A stretch of DNA of 64,000 bases, from the NCBI RefSeq assembly GCF_030286555.1, contig NZ_JASVWF010000007.1:288700-352699 (forward strand), in the 5' to 3' direction. Below are positions 8,694 through 15,416 of this stretch, one piece after another. The notes below the pieces were generated by a model. That model had not been told where the DNA came from and made no database searches. It saw only the letters and a program-made list of their open reading frames with translations. Every line of letters starts with the position of its first letter. The stretch's first letter is position 1. The translations under genes and the position numbers were made by a program. The DNA comes from Actinomycetospora termitidis. GTDB taxonomy: Bacteria > Actinomycetota > Actinomycetes > Mycobacteriales > Pseudonocardiaceae.

Positions 8694-9688
8694 GAGTGCC
8701 GCCGGAGCTCGTGGGAGTCGTCCACCACGACTGGCTCGGCCAGGGCGGCGAGCACCTCGCGCGGGCCGCTGAAGGGCTCGCGCCCGTGCGACGTGGACAG
8801 GTTGTCGACGAGCAGCAGGTCCCCGCCCTCCCAGGGCAGCCGGCGCGTGTGCCGCGCGTAGACCTCGTTGATCGTCGCGACGTCCTCCTCGGCGACCGGG
8901 GTGCCGTCGGCGTGGCGGGTGGTGAAGGGCCGGGCGTCGTACTCGTCCAGGAAGAACTCACGGACGTCCTCGTCGAGGATCCACTCGCTGAGGAACGCGA
9001 TCTGGTTGACCCACCCGCGACGGCCCGTGACGGGATGGGTGACGACCGCCGGACGGAGCTGGCTCGTCGTCAGCCCACCGCCGGACTGCCACGCGAACTC
9101 GATGCCCTGGGCGGTGCAGTACGCCTCCACCGCGGCGCGGTCCGCGGTGCCGAAGGCGTCCGCCCAGGAGGCCCCGACCTCGTCGGTGTAGCTGCGCTCC
9201 AGGCGCCAGCCCTCGCGCTCGAACCGGTCGACGAGTGCGGCCGGCAGGTCGGCGAGCACGTCCGCGGCGGACGCGACCGGGGTCGCGCCGCCGTCGGCGG
9301 GGGCCACGGTGCAGGCGAACATCATCAGTCCGGGCGGGGTGCGCAGGTAGCTCAGCTCGTGGTGCTGGCACATCTGCTCGTGGGCCGGCCACGGGGTCGC
9401 GGTGTACACCCCGTCCACCGCGCTGCGCGGGGCGAACGCCTCGACCTCGGTCATCAGCTCACCGCCCGCGAGGGCCCGCGCGACCGGGGCGAACCCGGCC
9501 GCGTCGGCGATTCCCAGGCCGCGGACGACGACGGCGCCGTGCTCGGTGACCGTCGCGCGCAGGGCCTCGCGGTGGGTGAAGGCCCAGTCCGCGGGATCGT
9601 CGGGCTCCTCGACGGCGAGGACGGCGGGCGCGTCGTCGGCGAGCCGGACCTCGAGCGGCGCGCTCGGTCGGGTGGGGGCGGAGGGCAT
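8690..9688 (-). CDS. TauD/SyrP-like Fe(II)/2-oxoglutarate oxygenase
   Basis: 332 residues from the ATG at 9688, which has GGAG seven bases upstream. A GTG at 9736, in frame and overlapping the preceding stop by GTGA, is a real alternative that adds 16 residues. The iron-binding facial triad is visible as His109 and Glu111 in QHHELSY and a distal His near 301 in NLSTSHGREPF, followed by the 2-oxoglutarate-binding Arg in SGPREVL. The HxE form and the HGREPFSG ending are typical of SyrP-like hydroxylases that modify amino acids on carrier proteins or free amino acids. Its operon partners include two carrier domains, so hydroxylation of a carrier-bound amino acid is the simplest inference. Confidence 0.88.
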   Translation of the reverse strand: MPSAPTRPSAPLEVRLADDAPAVLAVEEPDDPADWAFTHREALRATVTEHGAVVVRGLGIADAAGFAPVARALAGGELMTEVEAFAPRSAVDGVYTATPWPAHEQMCQHHELSYLRTPPGLMMFACTVAPADGGATPVASAADVLADLPAALVDRFEREGWRLERSYTDEVGASWADAFGTADRAAVEAYCTAQGIEFAWQSGGGLTTSQLRPAVVTHPVTGRRGWVNQIAFLSEWILDEDVREFFLDEYDARPFTTRHADGTPVAEEDVATINEVYARHTRRLPWEGGDLLLVDNLSTSHGREPFSGPREVLAALAEPVVVDDSHELRRHS

Positions 9689-9732
9689 CGTCGTTCTCCA
9701 GGTCGTGCGGGCGGGGGACTCGGGGGCGGGCG

Positions 9733-11397
9733 TCACGGGAGCAGGCCCGCGACGACGGCGGCCGCGGCGGCGGGTCGGGTGCGGGGGAACCAGTGGCCGC
9801 CGTCGGGCAGCTCGCGGGTCTCGACCTGCTCGGCGAGCGCGGACCAGGCGGTCGCGGCGCGGCCCGCGGTCGCCGGGTCGTCGGCCGCGAGGACCACGGT
9901 CAGCGGGGCCGCGACGCGGTGCGACGCCGGGTCGTCCAGCGCCTCCGCGAGCCGGCGGTGGGCCGCGACGACGTCGGCGCGGTAGGCGGCGCCGACCCGG
10001 GCGGCGGCCTGCGGGTCGAGGGTGTCCAGGCCGGGGGCGCCCATCGCGGACAGGCGCGCGATGGCCTCGTCGTCGGTCTGGATGCCGGCCTCGTCCGCGG
10101 CCGACCGGTGCTCCGCCGCGCTGCGGGGCAGGTGGGCGCCGACCACGACGGCCCGCACCGGCGGTGCCCCGCTCCGGGTGGCCAGGGCGTGGGCGACGGC
10201 GTGCGCGGTCACCGACCCCGAGGAGTGTCCCCAGAGGACCACCTCCCGCGGGGCCAGCCCCACGATCTCCCACACCGCCCGCTCCACGACCTCCGCCAGC
10301 GGCAGGAACCCGGTGTCGGTGCCGGTGGGGTCGTGGGCGGGCAGCGAGGCCGCGACCACGCGCACGCGACCGGGGGCCGCGTCGGCCAGGGCGCGGGCGA
10401 ACGGCTCCAGGCCGACCGGGTGCCCGCCGGCATGGGGGAAGGCGACGAGCAGCGTCCGAGCGTCCGTCGTGCCCAACGGCTGCAGCAGCGCGGCCCCGGT
10501 GCCGGGCGCGGCGCCGTCGAGCAGGGCGGCCTGGTCGGCCAGGACCGGGTGGCGCAGCAGGTCGGCCAGGGCCACCTGCCGCTGCAGTCGCAGCGCGACC
10601 TTGACCGCGGAGAGGGAGTTGCCGCCGCGGGCGAAGAAGTCGTCGTCCGGGCGCAGGGTCGCCGCGTCCACGCGGAGCACGGACGCCCAGGCGTCCGCGA
10701 CCCGCCGCTGCGACGGGCTGGGTCCGGTGTCCACCGTGGCGGGTGCGGCGGCCTCGTCCGGCAGCGGGGTCGTACCCGGGTCGCCCGCGGGGTCATCGAG
10801 CAGGGCCTGCAAGGTGGCGAGGTGGCAGCCCGCGACCCGGCGCAGAGCGGCCTCGTCGGCCACCGAGGTCCGGCCGTGGACGGTGACCGCGTCCCGGTCG
10901 ACGTGGACACGCAGGTCCGCGCCGTGCAGCTCGCCGTCGTCGGACCCGGAGGTGTCGAGCACCGTGCGGAACCAGGGCGCGGCGGGGTCGGTGGGCACGG
11001 TCGGAGGGTCGTCGACGTCCGGGACGCGGACGGCGAGCGTGCCCGCGACCGCGCGCACCAGCGCGGCCCACGATCCGCACGCGGTGTCGACCCGGCACGG
11101 GACGGCGTGGTCGAGGGACCGTGCGGCGACGACGCCGGTGAGCACGTCGGGGTCGCCGGTCATGGCGGCGACCACCCGGGCGTGCGCGGCGAGCACGAGG
11201 GCGGCCGGCTCGACGCCCAGGGTCGCGGCGGTCGCGTCGAGCGCGGCGCCGAGGTCGCCGGGCACCGGGACCTGCTCCCACCGGACGTCGGGCGCCACGG
11301 GGGCTGCGACCCAGGACGGGAGGGGCAGGGCCCCGGTGCCGATGACGTCCCGCCAGACGTCGGCCCCGGGCCGGGTGTCGATGGCGTCCCGGGTCAC
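9733..11397 (-). CDS. NRPS-like protein: half condensation domain, carrier, thioesterase
   Basis: 554 residues from a GTG at 11397 overlapping the upstream stop by GTGA, with GGAGGA seven bases before it. Residues 1-205 match only the C-terminal half of a condensation domain (AALVLAAHARVVAAMTGD); the HHxxxDG active-site motif is absent. Residues 225-295 are a carrier domain with DDFFARGGNSL, where Ser261 is the phosphopantetheine site. Residues 312-554 are a type II-like thioesterase: FPHAGG, GHSSG with Ser392, and the catalytic His in DGGHWF near the end. No adenylation domain exists here or elsewhere in the operon, so the amino acid must be loaded in trans or by another route. It probably acts with the Pls-like protein. 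Confidence 0.85.
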   Translation of the reverse strand: MTRDAIDTRPGADVWRDVIGTGALPLPSWVAAPVAPDVRWEQVPVPGDLGAALDATAATLGVEPAALVLAAHARVVAAMTGDPDVLTGVVAARSLDHAVPCRVDTACGSWAALVRAVAGTLAVRVPDVDDPPTVPTDPAAPWFRTVLDTSGSDDGELHGADLRVHVDRDAVTVHGRTSVADEAALRRVAGCHLATLQALLDDPAGDPGTTPLPDEAAAPATVDTGPSPSQRRVADAWASVLRVDAATLRPDDDFFARGGNSLSAVKVALRLQRQVALADLLRHPVLADQAALLDGAAPGTGAALLQPLGTTDARTLLVAFPHAGGHPVGLEPFARALADAAPGRVRVVAASLPAHDPTGTDTGFLPLAEVVERAVWEIVGLAPREVVLWGHSSGSVTAHAVAHALATRSGAPPVRAVVVGAHLPRSAAEHRSAADEAGIQTDDEAIARLSAMGAPGLDTLDPQAAARVGAAYRADVVAAHRRLAEALDDPASHRVAAPLTVVLAADDPATAGRAATAWSALAEQVETRELPDGGHWFPRTRPAAAAAVVAGLLP

Positions 11398-13919
11398 GCG
11401 TGTCCTCCGGGGGTGCCGGTCATGGGCCGCGCCGGGTTGCCGCCCCAGCGTTCGCCGGGCGGGATCTCGCCGCCCTTCATCAGGAAGCTGTCCGGCGCGA
11501 GCGAGCCGCCGTCGGCGATCGTCGTGCCGTAGTGCAGGAACGCGTTGACGCCGAGCGTGACGTCGTCGCCGAACACGACGTGGTCGGACTTGAACGCGCC
11601 GTCCTCCTGCGAGTGGCACTGCACGACCACGCCCTCGTTGAGCGTCGTGCGGGCGCCGATCGTGGTGAACGACTTCTCGGTGAGGTTGGCGCCGTCGTCG
11701 AACACGCCCGGACCGACCCGCGCCCCGAGCAGGCGCCACGCGACGTTCTTGAACGGCGTGCCGTTGAACAGCTGCACGAAGTCCGGGGCGGGCACCTTCC
11801 AGAACCGCTCGTGGCGCCAGAACCGCGGGTCGTAGATCGAGAGACCCTCCGGGGCGCGGGCCTGCAGCCGGGTCACGGCCAGCTGGACGAGGGCGTTCCA
11901 GCCCACGACGAACAGCAGGATCGCGACCTCGACGATCGTGATCTCCAGGGCGCCCAGGGCGATGTCGACCGTCGCCATCGCGGCCACGAGCACCCCGATG
12001 CCGACCGTCAGCCCGACGCGGACCGCGAGGTGCAGGAGCATCGACACCGTGTTGTGCCGGTTCTTCGTGGCCAGCGAGCGGCGTCGGTCCAGCGGGGTCC
12101 CCCACGCGAGCTCGGTGTCGCGGGCGACCGTGCGCGGGATCTCGAAGCTGGGGGAGCCGAGCAGCCCGACGCCCTCGCGCACCGGGCCGTCCACCGGGAC
12201 CATGCACTTGGTCGCGATCAGGCAGTTGTCGCCGGTGCGACCCTGCGCGGGGTAGGCGATCCTGTTGCCCAGGAAGTTGTAGGCCCCGATCCTCGCCCGC
12301 GTGACCCGGAAGGACGTGCTGGAGTAGTCCGCGCTGATCACCGACAACCCGTCCGCGACGACCGTGCCGCGCCCGACCTCGGCGGCGAACGGGCTCTCGT
12401 GCCGCACCGCCATCCCGAAGTTCGAGCCCGTCTGGGCCATCGGCCGCAGCCGCCACCCCGCCGCGCGCAGGTAGTGCGCGATCGCGGAGCTGTCACCGAA
12501 GAGGGCGGTGAAGGCGACGACGTTCGTGATCGTCGAGATCGTCCGGTGCAACCAGTAGTGCACGCCGTAGAGCGGGTAGGTCCGGCCCGTCCGCAGGGGC
12601 AGGGCGAGCAGGCGGGCGCCGAGCGCGAGCCCGACGACGCCGAGGACCGTGCCGCCGACGACGATCGTGGTCGCGAGCGCCAGCGTCTCCAGGTGGAACC
12701 ACGCGGTGCCGATGGCACCCGCGGGCGGGTCGATCAGCGCCGCCGCCCACGGGAACAGCCGCAGCAGCAGGGTCAGCGCGCCGACGGCGACGGGCAACGC
12801 CACGAACACCGTCAGCGCCAGCTGCACGAGGGTGTAGGCCGTGCGCCGCACGCGGCCGCAGCGGCGCGGCTCGACCATGCGGTAGTCGGTCTCGGTCCGC
12901 TGCGCCGGGGACCCGTGGGCGCGCTCGCCACCGAGCAGCACCTGTCCCGGGTGCAGCGAGGAGGTGTGCCCGAGGGAGGCCCCGTCGCCCATGGACGTGT
13001 CGATGTCGAGGACGGTGGTCTCCCCGACGTAGACGTCCTCGCCGAGGGTCACGCGGCCGGTGCGGATCACCCGGTCGGAGACGTGGTAGCAGGACAGGTG
13101 GACGTCCTTGCGCACGACGGTGCCCGCCCCGACCGTCAGCAGGTCGGTGCACACCGGGACGTGCTCGGAGAGGATCACCGCCCCGCGTCCGATCTTCGCC
13201 CCGAGCGCCCGCAGGTAGGCCACGTAGAGCGGGGAACCGACGAAGAACACCAGGGGGTTCGTCCGGATCAGCGTCTTCACCGTCCAGAACCGCACGTAGC
13301 GCAGCGTCCACACCGGGACCTGCTGCTCGCGCCAGCGCCCGACCAGCACCCACTTCAGGAGGATCGGCAGCACGCAGAGGACCGCGAAGCCGCCGGCGCC
13401 GAGCAGGACGGCGCGCAGGTAGAGATCGAGCAGGTATCCGCCGCCGGTGCCGCCCGTCGTCGCGAGCCAGTCGTAGCCGCGGCTGATCACCTCGGCCGCG
13501 ACGTAGGTGTACCCGAGGAAGACGATCGCCTGCAGCGTGCCGCACAGCGCGGGGGAGCCGGGGCGGCCCGGGTCCGGGGCCGGTGCCTCGTCCGCGACCG
13601 ACGAGGGGACGCTCGCGACCTCGGCCGCCGCGTCCTCGGCGTCCTCCGGGGACGGCGTGAGCGCGAGTGCGAGGGCCGCGGGCGTCGGGTGCGCGTAGAC
13701 GTCCTGCATCGCGACGGCCGGGAGCCCGGGGCGCTTGCGCACGCGCGCGCAGAACCGGGCCATCACCATCGAGTCGGCTCCGAGCACCTCGAAGAAGTGC
13801 TCGTCGACGGGGACGTCGTCGCGCTTGAGCACCCCGGCGAGGACCTCGGCGAAGGCGTCCGCGACGGCCGCGGGGTCGGTGAGCGGGGCGATCTCGGGGG
13901 CGTCCGTGGCGGCGGTCAT
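11394..13919 (-). CDS. Free-standing Pls/PosA-type NRPS terminal domain with N-terminal carrier
   Basis: 841 residues from the ATG at 13919 (ATGA overlap with the SbnA-like gene). Residues 1-90 are a carrier domain; Ser50 in the phrase VLGADSM is the phosphopantetheine site. After an Ala/Pro/Glu linker come six membrane helices in pairs separating three soluble blocks, which carry left-handed beta-helix repeats (AKIGRGAVILSEHVPV, GRVTLGEDVYVGETTV, GDDVTLGVNAFLHYG). This is the tandem terminal architecture of epsilon-poly-lysine synthetase and related homopolymer synthetases, where it forms peptide bonds. Here the adenylation domain that normally precedes it is missing. The ending ERWGGNPARPM is typical. 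It is membrane-bound and probably acts on amino acids delivered by the operon's other carrier. Confidence 0.87.
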   Translation of the reverse strand: MTAATDAPEIAPLTDPAAVADAFAEVLAGVLKRDDVPVDEHFFEVLGADSMVMARFCARVRKRPGLPAVAMQDVYAHPTPAALALALTPSPEDAEDAAAEVASVPSSVADEAPAPDPGRPGSPALCGTLQAIVFLGYTYVAAEVISRGYDWLATTGGTGGGYLLDLYLRAVLLGAGGFAVLCVLPILLKWVLVGRWREQQVPVWTLRYVRFWTVKTLIRTNPLVFFVGSPLYVAYLRALGAKIGRGAVILSEHVPVCTDLLTVGAGTVVRKDVHLSCYHVSDRVIRTGRVTLGEDVYVGETTVLDIDTSMGDGASLGHTSSLHPGQVLLGGERAHGSPAQRTETDYRMVEPRRCGRVRRTAYTLVQLALTVFVALPVAVGALTLLLRLFPWAAALIDPPAGAIGTAWFHLETLALATTIVVGGTVLGVVGLALGARLLALPLRTGRTYPLYGVHYWLHRTISTITNVVAFTALFGDSSAIAHYLRAAGWRLRPMAQTGSNFGMAVRHESPFAAEVGRGTVVADGLSVISADYSSTSFRVTRARIGAYNFLGNRIAYPAQGRTGDNCLIATKCMVPVDGPVREGVGLLGSPSFEIPRTVARDTELAWGTPLDRRRSLATKNRHNTVSMLLHLAVRVGLTVGIGVLVAAMATVDIALGALEITIVEVAILLFVVGWNALVQLAVTRLQARAPEGLSIYDPRFWRHERFWKVPAPDFVQLFNGTPFKNVAWRLLGARVGPGVFDDGANLTEKSFTTIGARTTLNEGVVVQCHSQEDGAFKSDHVVFGDDVTLGVNAFLHYGTTIADGGSLAPDSFLMKGGEIPPGERWGGNPARPMTGTPGGHA

Positions 13920-14905
13920 CGCAGTGCCCCGGCGACCTGCGCGGGCAGGGCGCCCCGGTCGTCGTCCACCCCGTAGTTGTCCTCCACCCAGGTGCGGGCG
14001 TAGATCGTGGAGAGGTAGCGCTCGCCGAGGTCGGGGGCGATGGCGACGGCGGTGGTCGAGCGGGTGGCGTGGGCGTCCAGCCAGGTCAGCGCGCCCTTGA
14101 CCACCGTTCCCGTGGACCCCCCGAAGAGGAACCCGTGGGCGGCCAGGGTGCGGCACGTGCGCACCGTGTCGACCTCGGCGACGTGGATGATGTCGTCCAC
14201 GTAGGCGGTGTCCAGCTGCGGGGGCGGGACGCTCATGCCGAGACCCGGGATGAGGCGGGGCGCCGGGGCCCCACCGAAGCTCACGGACCCGACCGCGTCG
14301 ACCGCGACGAGTCGGACCTCCGGGTGGTGCTCGTGGAAGTAGCGGGCGCAGCCCATCAGGGTGCCGGTCGTGCCGGCCCCGACGACGAGGACGGAGAGCT
14401 CGGGGAAGCGACGGGCGATTGACGGCGCAGTGGTGCGGTAGTGCGCCATCCAGTTCGCGTGGTTGGCGTACTGGTTCAGCCAGACGACCCTCTCGTCCGC
14501 GGCCTGGAGGGCGGCGATGTGGTCGAGCCGGGCGCCGAGCAGACCGTTGTCCTTGCTGGGCTCGACGATCGTGTGCACCTCGGTCCCCAGGGCCTCCATC
14601 AGGCTGCGGGTGGCCTCGTTGACGCGGAGGTCGGTGACGCAGAGGAAGCGGTAGCCCCGGTTGGCGGCGATCATGGCGAGGGCGACGCCGAGGTTGCCCG
14701 ACGACGACTCGACGAGGATCGAGTCCCGGTCCAGCAGTCCCTCGCTCTCCGCGGCGTCGATCATGGCCGCGGCGGCCTTGAGCTTCACCGAGCCGGCGAA
14801 GTTGAATCCCTCGCACTTGAGGAACAGGCGGCGCCCCAGGAGCTCGCGGAGGTCGACGAACAAGTCGTCGGTGTTGAATTCCTGCGGCGCGCGAATGACC
14901 GGCAC
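13916..14905 (-). CDS. SbnA-like PLP-dependent synthase (2,3-diaminopropionate pathway)
   Basis: 329 residues, fold type II PLP enzyme of the cysteine synthase superfamily. The phrase CEGFNFAGSVKLKAA, with Lys41 as the likely Schiff-base residue, is the form seen in SbnA, which joins O-phosphoserine and glutamate to make N-(1-amino-1-carboxyethyl)-glutamate. SSSGNLGVALAM (67-78) and VGAGTTGTLMG (about 173-183) are the substrate and phosphate loops. In siderophore clusters SbnB then releases 2,3-diaminopropionate; no SbnB-like gene is present in the window. It is the first gene of the five-gene leftward operon, with a promoter region to its right. An alternative is a cysteine synthase-like enzyme of other specificity. 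Confidence 0.85.
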   Translation of the reverse strand: MPVIRAPQEFNTDDLFVDLRELLGRRLFLKCEGFNFAGSVKLKAAAAMIDAAESEGLLDRDSILVESSSGNLGVALAMIAANRGYRFLCVTDLRVNEATRSLMEALGTEVHTIVEPSKDNGLLGARLDHIAALQAADERVVWLNQYANHANWMAHYRTTAPSIARRFPELSVLVVGAGTTGTLMGCARYFHEHHPEVRLVAVDAVGSVSFGGAPAPRLIPGLGMSVPPPQLDTAYVDDIIHVAEVDTVRTCRTLAAHGFLFGGSTGTVVKGALTWLDAHATRSTTAVAIAPDLGERYLSTIYARTWVEDNYGVDDDRGALPAQVAGALR

Positions 14906-15416
14906 CGTGCCCCCTGTGTGATGTCGGCGCGTGGAGACGGGGCCCGGTGCAGGGTCCCGTGTGACCCTCTCTCGCTGTGACGGATCGTGAGGTTGTGTCC
15001 GTCCGATACCGCGCGCCCTCAGGTCCGGAGCCCGCGCGGTGAGCCAGCAGCAGGGAATCTATGGGGCAGAAACCGGAAACGGATGCGCTTTCCGGGTGAC
15101 TGGGTTACCAGGATGTTTCCAGGGTTAGTAAGCGTCTCTTCACTCGCGGTGACCCTGGGTGATCGGCGCCACCATCATCGAATCGTCCGAAGACCGACGA
15201 TTCACCCGACGCATGCAGTGTCGCCGTCGGGCGGTCAGCGAGAATTCATCGAGAGAGGGCGACACAATCCGGGCCGGGCGGAGAAATGCCCGGTTCCGCG
15301 GCGTGTGTGCCGGACGAGGGGCCTCGGCGCGCGGACGGGAGGTCGCCGTCGGCCGGGCGCGACGTCGCGCCCCGGTCGCGGTCACGGGGCGGACGTCGCA
15401 CTCGGCGGTGAGGGGA
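14906..15416. promoter_or_regulatory. 511-base non-coding control region upstream of the SbnA-like gene
   Basis: The stretch is AT-richer than its surroundings and contains no convincing gene. The part near 15030-15130 reads leftward as the promoter of the SbnA operon: an inverted repeat CCGGAAA (15073-15079)/TTTCCGG (15089-15095), a possible -10 CATAGATT near 15055-15062, and GTTTCCAGGGT (15115-15125), a half-site of a motif seen at two other promoters. GAATCGTC (15180-15187) and GACGATTC (15196-15203) form a perfect 8-base inverted repeat with an 8-base spacer. The part after 15350 belongs to the terminator of the Wzz-like gene. Confidence 0.5.
15359..15399 (-). terminator. Hairpin after the Wzz-kinase gene
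   Basis: GCGACGTC (15359-15366) pairs with GACGTCGC (15392-15399), with an inner CCCCG/CGGGG pair. It lies 18 bases beyond the leftward stop at 15417 and merges into GTCGCACTC (15395-15403), the nonamer shared with the 7910 hairpin. Confidence 0.55.
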
